A stretch of 8,492 nt of DNA from an uncultured Eubacterium sp. GTDB taxonomy: Bacteria; Bacillota; Clostridia; Lachnospirales; Lachnospiraceae. The DNA lies in contig CAJOQF010000029.1 in assembly GCA_905236295.1 (NCBI GenBank), forward strand, positions 1 to 8,492, written 5' to 3'. Below the pieces are notes generated by a model. The model did no database searches, was not told where the DNA came from, and saw only the letters and a list, made by a program, of their open reading frames with translations. Position numbers and translations under genes: made by a program. Positions 1 through 6,486 of the stretch are shown piece after piece (position 1 is the first letter of the stretch; the number at the start of each line of letters is the position of its first letter).

Positions 1-10
1 AAAGATGCAA

Positions 11-84
<74 letters not shown>

Positions 85-105
85 TTTTACACCTTTTAAT
101 ATTAT

Positions 106-180
106 GGTGGGTATGGCGCAGTTGGTTAGCGCGCCAGATTGTGGCTCTGGAGGCCGAGGGTTCGAATCCCTCTATCCACC
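106..180 (+). tRNA. tRNA-His (anticodon GUG)
   Basis: Cloverleaf with acceptor stem 107-113 pairing 173-179. The extra 5' nucleotide G106 (G-1) sits opposite discriminator C180, the G-1:C73 pair that is the hallmark identity element of bacterial tRNA-His for HisRS. The anticodon stem is 134-138/146-150, and the loop TTGTGGC places GTG at 141-143. The T loop is TTCGAAT between GAGGG and CCCTC. No CCA is encoded. It lies 21 nt after tRNA-Arg and is probably cut from the same transcript. Confidence 0.97.
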
Positions 181-184
181 CTTG

Positions 185-199
185 CTGCATTTTATGCAG
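185..199 (+). repeat. Small perfect hairpin in the tRNA-His/tRNA-Gln spacer
   Basis: CTGCAT at 185-190 is the exact reverse complement of ATGCAG at 194-199, with a TTT loop, giving a 6-bp stem. No T-run follows directly, so it is unlikely to end transcription. It may only help keep the spacer apart from the flanking tRNA folds during processing, or may be chance. Confidence 0.4.
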
Positions 200-207
200 G
201 ATGGTTT

Positions 208-279
208 TGGGCTATCGCCAAGCGGTAAGGCACAGGACTTTGACTCCTGCATTCGCCGGTTCGAATCCGGCTAGCCCAG
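208..279 (+). tRNA. tRNA-Gln (anticodon UUG)
   Basis: Cloverleaf with acceptor stem 208-214 pairing 272-278 and discriminator G279. The first pair is T208-A278 (U1-A72 in RNA), usual for bacterial tRNA-Gln. The anticodon stem is 233-237/245-249, and the loop CTTTGAC places TTG at 240-242. The D arm has a 3-bp GCC/GGC stem. No CCA is encoded. In bacteria lacking GlnRS this tRNA is first charged with Glu and then amidated by GatCAB, two subunits of which are encoded at 7448-8492. That link is inference from family knowledge. Confidence 0.97.
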
Positions 280-294
280 CTAAAAATTAAAAAT

Positions 295-367
295 GGGGCA
301 TTAGCTCAGGTGGTAGAGCACTTGACTTTTAATCAAGTTGTCCGGGGTTCGAGTCCCCGATGCCTCA
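295..367 (+). tRNA. tRNA-Lys (anticodon UUU)
   Basis: Cloverleaf with acceptor stem 295-301 pairing 360-366 (one G-T wobble) and discriminator A367. The anticodon stem is 321-325/333-337 with loop CTTTTAA, so TTT lies at 328-330. The T arm is CGGGG, TTCGAGT, CCCCG. No CCA is encoded. It is the last gene of the cluster and lies just 7 nt before the terminator hairpin. Confidence 0.97.
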
Positions 368-374
368 CTAGATG

Positions 375-410
375 AAGCCCTTGGATGATTTTCCGAGGGC
401 TTTGTGTTAT
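375..410 (+). terminator. Rho-independent terminator of the tRNA cluster
   Basis: AAGCCCTTGGA (375-385) pairs with TCCGAGGGCTT (392-402): an 11-bp stem with one T-G wobble and a 6-nt loop. The stem runs into TTT and then an interrupted T-rich stretch to about 410. The T-tract is imperfect, so termination may be partial, letting some transcription reach the next gene. Confidence 0.75.
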
Positions 411-425
411 TATATGACTTATAAT
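405..425 (+). promoter_or_regulatory. Possible promoter -10 elements for the EAL gene
   Basis: A perfect TATAAT lies at 420-425, and an extended -10-like TGTTATTAT at 405-413. Neither has a good -35 box at 16-18 nt. The location, after the tRNA terminator and 45-65 nt before the chosen start codon, is sensible. A start of transcription near 431 would give a leader of about 40 nt with no room for a riboswitch. AT-rich sequence makes chance matches likely. Confidence 0.35.
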
Positions 426-457
426 GATTGTTTTATGTTATTCTGTCGTCAAATGAT

Positions 458-464
458 GGAGGGG
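458..464 (+). promoter_or_regulatory. Ribosome binding site that decides a TTG start
   Basis: GGAGGGG at 458-464 is followed after 5 nt by TTG at 470-472. The earlier in-frame TTG (428) has no such site, and the first in-frame ATG (488) is 23 nt from it, too far. This makes 470 the best start of the EAL protein. Confidence 0.75.
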
Positions 465-469
465 ATAGT

Positions 470-2389
470 TTGGATATACAGATACAAATGTTCTCAATCA
501 TAATGTTATTTCCTATCACCGTAGCAGTTCTGGTTACGCTGTTGGTATGCCGTTATGTCCGAAAGGATTATGGTCGTCCGCAAAGCAAGATTTATATGTT
601 GATAGTATGGTTTCTTATCTCGGCGACTGCGCCTACTGCGTTGGTTGAGCTGATAAACAGTTTTAATCCGCTTGGCACACTGACTTTTTATTATTTTAAG
701 GGCCTGGCGAATTATACTAATCTTATTATTTACTCTATGCTCGGACCGCTTTTTTTGTTTTACCTGATGAGCGTTACGGGAAAGCTTAATGATTATTCTA
801 AAGGACTAAAGTTTGTCATATTACTTCCCTGCATTATTATAGAGTTCTTTAAAGTCACAAACCCTATATTCGGTTTGGCATATTACTTCGATAGCGACCA
901 GGTTTTTATACCGAAGGCGCCTTTTTTTGCGGCGTATTATGTCAATATTTTTTATCTTGTTTTTTCGCTGATCTTTCTGTTCCGGTATTGGATGGTCAAT
1001 ACGAGAAAGAGGAAAATAATTCTCATCTATTCGTACGGGATCGCTATTGTCGGAGGTCTGATAGAACATGCGCTTATCACGGTGCGATGTGAGCTGGCAT
1101 GTTTTGCGCTTGCGCTGATAGGCATTTTGATAGCTGTTGAAAACGAGGATGAGAGGATAGATATTACGACGGGCGTATACAACCGCTTCGCATTTGAGAC
1201 AGATGTTGAAAAATATTTCATGCTCAATAAAAGGTTTGAGGTGATTTTTTCTAAAAGCTCAAATGCAGAGTCGATAATAAGAACTATGGACAACGAGGTC
1301 TTAGTTGGTATTCTAAAGTCGTTGTTATCGTATGTTGAACAGTTTGTCAAAAAACATCAGATCTATCTGGTTTCAAAAGATACCATAGTAATTATTGTTG
1401 AAAAGGGGAACGCAAAAGAACTCGCCGACAATCTGGCTGTGAGATTGAATGAGAAATGGACTTACAGAGACTTTGATGTACAGTTTGACTCTCAGTTTGT
1501 ATGCGCATCCGTACCGGATGATATCAAGACGCCTTTGGAGCTGATGGCGCTTACATACATTCCTTTTCCAAAGGTTGCCGATAACAGGGTGCTTGACGGC
1601 TCGGATCTCGATTTCATGATAAGGAGAATGAAAGTTGAGACCGCTATAGGACAGGGCGGATTCGAAGTGTTCTATCAGCCAACATATGATATTCGAAGCG
1701 GAAAAATTTATGGCGCCGAGGCTCTTGCGAGGCTCAGGACGGATGAATTGGGTTACATTCCGCCGGATGAGTTTATTCCCATTGCGGAGAATATGGGAAA
1801 GATCGACGAGATCGGAGACAGCGTACTTAAACAGACCTGTGAGTTTTTGAAGAGCGGGATAGTTGAAGAATGCCAAATGAAAATGATCAATGTAAATCTC
1901 TCGATCCTTCAGTGTATGAGACACGGATTTGTAGAGCGGATCGTAGAAATTGTCGATGAGTATGGGATAGATCACAAATGTATTGGATTTGAGATAACCG
2001 AATCTGTCACCGCAGACGACTATGACAAGATAGCCTCCGTGGTTTCAGAACTCAAAGAGAGAGGATTCAGCATATACATGGATGATTTCGGAACCGGATA
2101 CTCAAATGTCCAGTCTATGTTTGAGCTTGACTTTGACGTGGTAAAGATCGACAAGAGTATCCTTTGGGGAGCTTTTGCCAATAATACCGGAAGAGTAATC
2201 CTTGAAAACAGTATAAGGATGATTCATCAGACCGATAGAAAAGCACTGGTGGAAGGGGTAGAGACGAAAGAGCATGTTGAATTTTTGAGGAGTCTGGGAG
2301 TAGATTTTTTGCAGGGATACTATTTTTCAAAACCTGTGCCACCGTCAGAGTATAAGAGTGGAAATATAAATACATTTTTGTTTGCCTGA
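470..2389 (+). CDS. Membrane 7TM - degenerate GGDEF - EAL cyclic-di-GMP phosphodiesterase
   Basis: Predicted to hydrolyse cyclic-di-GMP to pGpG on the cytoplasmic face of the membrane. Of 639 residues (TTG start), about 1-225 form seven hydrophobic helices (roughly 7-29, 41-63, 78-101, 114-134, 152-175, 181-203, 207-223), resembling the 7TM sensor module of some histidine kinases. Residues ~229-385 begin like a GGDEF domain (TGVYNR, 234-239), but the GGDEF position reads SKDTI (302-306), so cyclase activity is not expected. The EAL domain (~396-625) is intact: E417 of EAL, N476, E508, D538-D539 in DDFGTGYS, K559, E595/E598 in EGVE and Q615. Spacing between these residues matches characterised EAL enzymes within one residue. 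The ligand of the membrane part is unknown. The gene is AT-rich with many TTT/ATA/TTA-type codons, unlike the valS-aspS genes beyond it, which fits a low-expression regulator. No terminator separates it from valS. Confidence 0.9.
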   Translation: MDIQIQMFSIIMLFPITVAVLVTLLVCRYVRKDYGRPQSKIYMLIVWFLISATAPTALVELINSFNPLGTLTFYYFKGLANYTNLIIYSMLGPLFLFYLMSVTGKLNDYSKGLKFVILLPCIIIEFFKVTNPIFGLAYYFDSDQVFIPKAPFFAAYYVNIFYLVFSLIFLFRYWMVNTRKRKIILIYSYGIAIVGGLIEHALITVRCELACFALALIGILIAVENEDERIDITTGVYNRFAFETDVEKYFMLNKRFEVIFSKSSNAESIIRTMDNEVLVGILKSLLSYVEQFVKKHQIYLVSKDTIVIIVEKGNAKELADNLAVRLNEKWTYRDFDVQFDSQFVCASVPDDIKTPLELMALTYIPFPKVADNRVLDGSDLDFMIRRMKVETAIGQGGFEVFYQPTYDIRSGKIYGAEALARLRTDELGYIPPDEFIPIAENMGKIDEIGDSVLKQTCEFLKSGIVEECQMKMINVNLSILQCMRHGFVERIVEIVDEYGIDHKCIGFEITESVTADDYDKIASVVSELKERGFSIYMDDFGTGYSNVQSMFELDFDVVKIDKSILWGAFANNTGRVILENSIRMIHQTDRKALVEGVETKEHVEFLRSLGVDFLQGYYFSKPVPPSEYKSGNINTFLFA

Positions 2390-2410
2390 CCGCTATATTA
2401 GTGTTATAAT
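2382..2410 (+). promoter_or_regulatory. Predicted sigma-A promoter of the valS-aspS-gat operon
   Basis: TTGCCT (2382-2387; 4/6 to TTGACA) is followed by a 17-nt spacer and TATAAT (2405-2410). TG one base upstream makes an extended -10 (TGTTATAAT). The -35 overlaps the last codons and stop of the EAL gene. Transcription would start near 2417, about 32 nt before the valS ATG, leaving no space for a T-box leader. Confidence 0.65.
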
Positions 2411-2438
2411 CAAACATTGTATGAATATTTATGGAAAT

Positions 2439-2442
2439 GGAG
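2439..2442 (+). promoter_or_regulatory. Ribosome binding site deciding the valS start
   Basis: GGAG sits 6 nt before ATG 2449. Two in-frame ATGs lie further upstream (2431, 2437), but nothing resembling a ribosome binding site precedes them and the second overlaps this site. The start is therefore placed at 2449. Confidence 0.65.
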
Positions 2443-2448
2443 TACAAG

Positions 2449-5103
2449 ATGAGAAAAGAGCTTGAGAAAACTTATAATCCTCAGGACATGGAGGATAGAA
2501 TTTATAAAAAATGGGAGGAGTCCGGTTACTTTCATGCGGAGGTCGATGAGACCAAGAAGGCATTTACTATCGTTATGCCACCTCCAAACATCACCGGACA
2601 GCTTCACATGGGCCATGCGCTTGACAATACAATGCAGGATATTCTCATAAGATACAAGAGAATGCAGGGATTTAATGCGCTGTGGCAGCCGGGTACGGAT
2701 CACGCTTCAATCGCAACCGAGGTAAAGGTTGTGGAGGCTTTGAAAAATGAGGGGATCGACAAAGAAGACCTCGGTCGTGAAGGTTTCTTAAAACGTGCCT
2801 GGGAATGGAAAGAAGAGTACGGCGGACGTATTATAAAGCAGCTTAAAAAGATCGGTTCATCCGCTGACTGGGAGAGAGAGCGTTTCACCATGGATGAGGG
2901 ATGCTCGAAGGCTGTCGAGACTGTATTCGTAAAACTCTTTGAGGACGGTTATATATATAAGGGCAACAGGATCATAAATTGGTGTCCGGTCTGCCAGACG
3001 TCCATATCAGACGCCGAAGTTGAGCACGAAGACCAGCAGGGACATTTCTGGCACATAAATTATCCTATCGTCGGGGAGGAAGGCAAGTTCGTTGAGATTG
3101 CGACCACCAGACCTGAGACTCTTCTCGGAGATACAGCGGTTGCGGTCAACCCGGATGATGAGAGATACAAGGATATCATCGGAAAGAAACTCATATTACC
3201 GCTCACCGGAAGAGAGATACCGGTTGTGGCTGACGAGTATGTTGACAAGGAGTTCGGAACAGGTTGTGTTAAGATTACGCCTGCTCATGACCCTAACGAT
3301 TTCGAAGTCGGAAAAAGACATGACCTCGAAGTTATCAACATCATGAATGATGACGCCACGATCAATGAGCGCGGCGGGAAATATGCCGGACTCGACAGAT
3401 ATGAGGCAAGAAAGCAGATAGTAAAGGATCTCGATGAACTCGGGCTCCTTGTAAAGATAAAAGATCATGAGCACGCGGTAGGTATCCATGACCGCTGCAA
3501 GACCACCATAGAGCCGATGGTCAAGGAACAGTGGTTTGTTGCGATGGAGGAAATTGCAAAGCCAGCCATAGAGGCGATCAAGACCGGAGAATTGAAGTTC
3601 GTTCCGGAGAATTTTGACAAGACTTATCTCCACTGGCTCGAGGGCATCAGAGACTGGTGTATATCAAGACAGCTCTGGTGGGGCCACAGAATTCCGGCGT
3701 ACTACTGCAAGGACTGCGGCAAGATGGTTGTCGCAATGAAGGATGATGCTCCGCATACCTGTCCTGAGTGTGGAAGTTCAAATATGGTTCAGGATGAGGA
3801 CACCCTTGATACCTGGTTTTCATCAGCACTCTGGCCGTTCTCGACATTGGGATGGCCGGATCAGACCAGGGATCTGGACTACTTCTATCCGACGGACGTT
3901 CTCGTAACGGGATATGACATAATATTCTTCTGGGTAGTAAGAATGGTATTTTCGGGATATGCCCACACAGGCAGATCACCTTTCCATACCGTACTGATAC
4001 ACGGACTCGTAAGAGATGACAAGGGACGTAAGATGAGTAAATCCCTTGGAAACGGAATAGATCCGCTCGACGTCATTGAAAAATACGGTGCAGATGCCCT
4101 CAGACTCACACTTATGACCGGCAATTCACCGGGACATGATATGCGTTTCTACTGGGAGCGTGTGGAGAATAGCCGTAAGTTCGCCAACAAGATATGGAAT
4201 GCATCAAGATTTATCATGATGAATCTTCCGGACGGAGAGCTCAATAAGCCTGACAGATCCATGCTTTCACTTGCTGATCGATGGATACTCTCAGAGGTTG
4301 GAACGCTTGCGAGAGAAGTTACCGAGAATATGGATAAGTTTGAGCTCGGTATCGCTGTCGGAAAGGTTTACGACTTCATCTGGGATGAGTTCTGCGACTG
4401 GTATATAGAGATTGCAAAGACCAGCATCTGGAAGAAGGATGAAAATCCAAAGAAGGCTGAGGCAGCGCTTTGGGTGCTCAAAGAAGTGCTCGGCCGTGCG
4501 TTGAAGCTTCTTCATCCGTTTATGCCGTTTATCACGGAGGAGATATACTGCACATTGAATCCGGAGGCTGATTCGATAATGATATCGGAGTGGCCAAAGT
4601 ATATAGAGGAAGAGAACGACAAAGAGGCAGTTGAGGCTCTCAATCAGATAAAAGAGCTTGTACGCGGTATCAGAAATTCACGCACCGAGCTCAATGTTCC
4701 TCAGAATAAGAAGGCTTCGGTACATATTGTCGCTGACAATGAAGAGTACGCAAAACTTTTCGAGGACAATAAGGCGTCATATATAAACCTTGCGATGGCA
4801 TCTGAGATCGTGGTATCCACTGAAAAGCCAGACCTCGGAGATGATGCGGTATCGGTTGTTTGTCTGCACTGTGTAGCTTACATCCCGCTCGCTGAGCTGG
4901 TTGACCTTGAAAAGGAAAAGGAGCGTCTTACCAAAGAGCTCGAAAGACTTAAAAAAGAGCTTGCGCGTTCAAAGGGTATGCTTTCAAATGAAAAATTCAT
5001 TTCAAAAGCGCCTCAGGCAAAGGTGGACGAGGAAAAAGAAAAGCTTAAGAATTACGAACAGCTTTATGCACAGGTAGAAAATCAGCTCAAAGCGCTGGGT
5101 TAA
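2449..5103 (+). CDS. valS: Valyl-tRNA synthetase
   Basis: Cytoplasmic class Ia enzyme that joins valine to tRNA-Val using ATP (EC 6.1.1.9). From ATG 2449 it is 884 residues, the usual bacterial ValRS length. The HIGH-type motif HMGH is at 53-56 after the PPNITG signature, and KMSKS is at 528-532. The CP1 editing domain, which clears mischarged Thr, spans about 199-344 with TTRPET at 219-224. Cys pairs C179/C182, C420/C423 and C438/C441 look like zinc sites. DTWFSS (454-459) is typical of the ValRS/IleRS/LeuRS group. The C-terminal ~65 residues form the charged coiled coil typical of ValRS that contacts tRNA. It is first in the operon, with 21 nt to the AspRS gene. Many clostridial valS genes have a T-box leader; none fits here. 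No residue appears to be missing. Confidence 0.97.
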   Translation: MRKELEKTYNPQDMEDRIYKKWEESGYFHAEVDETKKAFTIVMPPPNITGQLHMGHALDNTMQDILIRYKRMQGFNALWQPGTDHASIATEVKVVEALKNEGIDKEDLGREGFLKRAWEWKEEYGGRIIKQLKKIGSSADWERERFTMDEGCSKAVETVFVKLFEDGYIYKGNRIINWCPVCQTSISDAEVEHEDQQGHFWHINYPIVGEEGKFVEIATTRPETLLGDTAVAVNPDDERYKDIIGKKLILPLTGREIPVVADEYVDKEFGTGCVKITPAHDPNDFEVGKRHDLEVINIMNDDATINERGGKYAGLDRYEARKQIVKDLDELGLLVKIKDHEHAVGIHDRCKTTIEPMVKEQWFVAMEEIAKPAIEAIKTGELKFVPENFDKTYLHWLEGIRDWCISRQLWWGHRIPAYYCKDCGKMVVAMKDDAPHTCPECGSSNMVQDEDTLDTWFSSALWPFSTLGWPDQTRDLDYFYPTDVLVTGYDIIFFWVVRMVFSGYAHTGRSPFHTVLIHGLVRDDKGRKMSKSLGNGIDPLDVIEKYGADALRLTLMTGNSPGHDMRFYWERVENSRKFANKIWNASRFIMMNLPDGELNKPDRSMLSLADRWILSEVGTLAREVTENMDKFELGIAVGKVYDFIWDEFCDWYIEIAKTSIWKKDENPKKAEAALWVLKEVLGRALKLLHPFMPFITEEIYCTLNPEADSIMISEWPKYIEEENDKEAVEALNQIKELVRGIRNSRTELNVPQNKKASVHIVADNEEYAKLFEDNKASYINLAMASEIVVSTEKPDLGDDAVSVVCLHCVAYIPLAELVDLEKEKERLTKELERLKKELARSKGMLSNEKFISKAPQAKVDEEKEKLKNYEQLYAQVENQLKALG

Positions 5104-5124
5104 TAATAATAGGAGAGAATAGTA

Positions 5125-6456
5125 ATGGATTATATTACCGGAGTAAACAAAAAGGATACACTTGAGATCTCCGAGATCGTATCCGGAGATTATATTGACA
5201 AGGAAATAAAGATTAACGGATCAGTACATAACATAAGAGATATGGGTGATGTCGCTTTCGTTATTCTCAGAAAGAGAGAAGGTCTCATTCAGTGCGTGTA
5301 TGAGGAAGGAAAGTCCGGATTTGAACTCTCAGAGATCAAGGATGCTGCTACTGTTGAGATCACCGGTGTTGTCAAGCCGGAAGAGAGAGCTCCGCACGGC
5401 CTTGAGGTCAGAATCACGGGAATAAAGATTCTTTCACTTCCTTCTGACGTTATGCCTCTTCCGATAGCAAAATGGAAGTTGAAGACATCTCTTGAAGCAA
5501 AGTTAAACAACAGAAGCGCTGTATTGAGAAACATCAAAGAGCGCGCTAAGTTCAAGCTTTCAGAGGGAATAGTAAGAGGATTTAGGGATTTCCTCTACAA
5601 TGAGGGATTTACAGAGATCCACACACCGAAGATCGGTGCAAAAGGCGCCGAGGGTGGAGCAAATATTTTCAAGTTTGAGTATTTCCATCGCCCGGCAGTT
5701 CTCGAGCAGAGCCCGCAGCTCTACAAGCAGATGATGGTCGGCGTGTTTGACAGAGTATTTGAGACCGGACCTGTATTCAGAGCAGAAAAACACAACACAA
5801 AGAGACACTTAAATGAGTATACTTCACTCGATTTCGAGATGGGATTCATCGACAGCTTTGAAGACATAATGGCTATGGAGACCGGATTTCTGCAGTATAC
5901 CATGAATCTTTTAGAGAAAGATTACGCAAGAGAACTCAAGGTGTTGGGAGTTGAACTTCCGAAGGTTGACAAGATACCTCAGGTCAAATTTGAGGAGGCA
6001 AAGAGACTTGTTTCCGAGAAGTATGACAGACAGATAAGAAATCCTTATGACCTTGAGCCGGAAGAGGAGCATCTCATAGGTCAGTACTTCAAAGAAGAGT
6101 ATGATTCCGACTTTGTATTTGTAACACATTATCCGTCTAAGAAGAGACCGTTCTATGCAATGGACGATCCTGCCGATCCGACATTTACACTCAGCTTTGA
6201 CCTCCTGTTTAAGGGGATGGAGATCACAACAGGTGGACAGCGTATCCATGACTACCAGATGCTCCTTGACAAGATTGAGGCGAGAGGTATGACAACAGAG
6301 GGTCTTGATCACTACCTGAACACATTCAAGATCGGTATGCCGCCTCACGGTGGATTGGGAATCGGACTTGAAAGACTTGCAATGCAGCTTTTGGGCGAGG
6401 AGAATGTTCGCGAGGTAACACTTTTCCCGAGAGATCTCTCAAGACTGGAGCCGTAG
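5125..6456 (+). CDS. aspS: Archaeal-type aspartyl-tRNA synthetase, probably non-discriminating (Asp/Asn)
   Basis: Class II synthetase that charges tRNA with aspartate. At 443 residues, without the GAD insertion of the ~590-residue bacterial enzyme, it is the archaeal/eukaryal-type AspRS. The N-terminal OB fold (~27-105) binds the anticodon. The catalytic core has motif 1 (~152-170), the substrate loop QSPQLYKQ (195-202), motif 2 FRAEKHN (218-224) with RH and YTSLDFEM to 239, and motif 3 with GIGLER (412-417) containing Arg417. His35 in GSVHNIRD and Pro90 in RAPHG match residues linked in this family to relaxed recognition of both tRNA-Asp and tRNA-Asn (alignment by eye). Together with gatC and gatA downstream, this points to a role in making Asp-tRNA-Asn for amidation (EC 6.1.1.23). 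AGGAGAG at 5111-5117, 7 nt before the ATG, supports the start. Confidence 0.93.
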   Translation: MDYITGVNKKDTLEISEIVSGDYIDKEIKINGSVHNIRDMGDVAFVILRKREGLIQCVYEEGKSGFELSEIKDAATVEITGVVKPEERAPHGLEVRITGIKILSLPSDVMPLPIAKWKLKTSLEAKLNNRSAVLRNIKERAKFKLSEGIVRGFRDFLYNEGFTEIHTPKIGAKGAEGGANIFKFEYFHRPAVLEQSPQLYKQMMVGVFDRVFETGPVFRAEKHNTKRHLNEYTSLDFEMGFIDSFEDIMAMETGFLQYTMNLLEKDYARELKVLGVELPKVDKIPQVKFEEAKRLVSEKYDRQIRNPYDLEPEEEHLIGQYFKEEYDSDFVFVTHYPSKKRPFYAMDDPADPTFTLSFDLLFKGMEITTGGQRIHDYQMLLDKIEARGMTTEGLDHYLNTFKIGMPPHGGLGIGLERLAMQLLGEENVREVTLFPRDLSRLEP

Positions 6457-6486
6457 TTCGTTTATCTTATGGGAGTGTGATATCAT

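Noticed and set aside
302..306. Possible active diguanylate cyclase (GGDEF) function for the EAL protein (residue numbers 302-306)
   Set aside because: The position of the GGDEF signature reads SKDTI, lacking the Gly-Gly and acidic residues needed for catalysis.
1373..1975. 200-codon open frame on the minus strand
   Set aside because: Lies wholly opposite the EAL gene, whose + strand frame carries a complete conserved domain; no domain and no suitable context on the minus strand.
2390..2448. T-box or other riboswitch before valS
   Set aside because: Only 59 nt separate the genes and no T-box sequence or stem-loop series is visible.
3196..3633. 145-codon open frame on the minus strand within valS
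   Set aside because: Shadow of valS; no recognisable protein features.
5911..6348. 145-codon open frame on the minus strand within the AspRS gene
   Set aside because: Shadow of a conserved synthetase; Cys/Leu-rich random-looking peptide.
6478..6485. 8-nt palindrome TGATATCA before the lipoprotein start
   Set aside because: Too short and AT-rich to separate from chance, and not in an operator-like position relative to a promoter.
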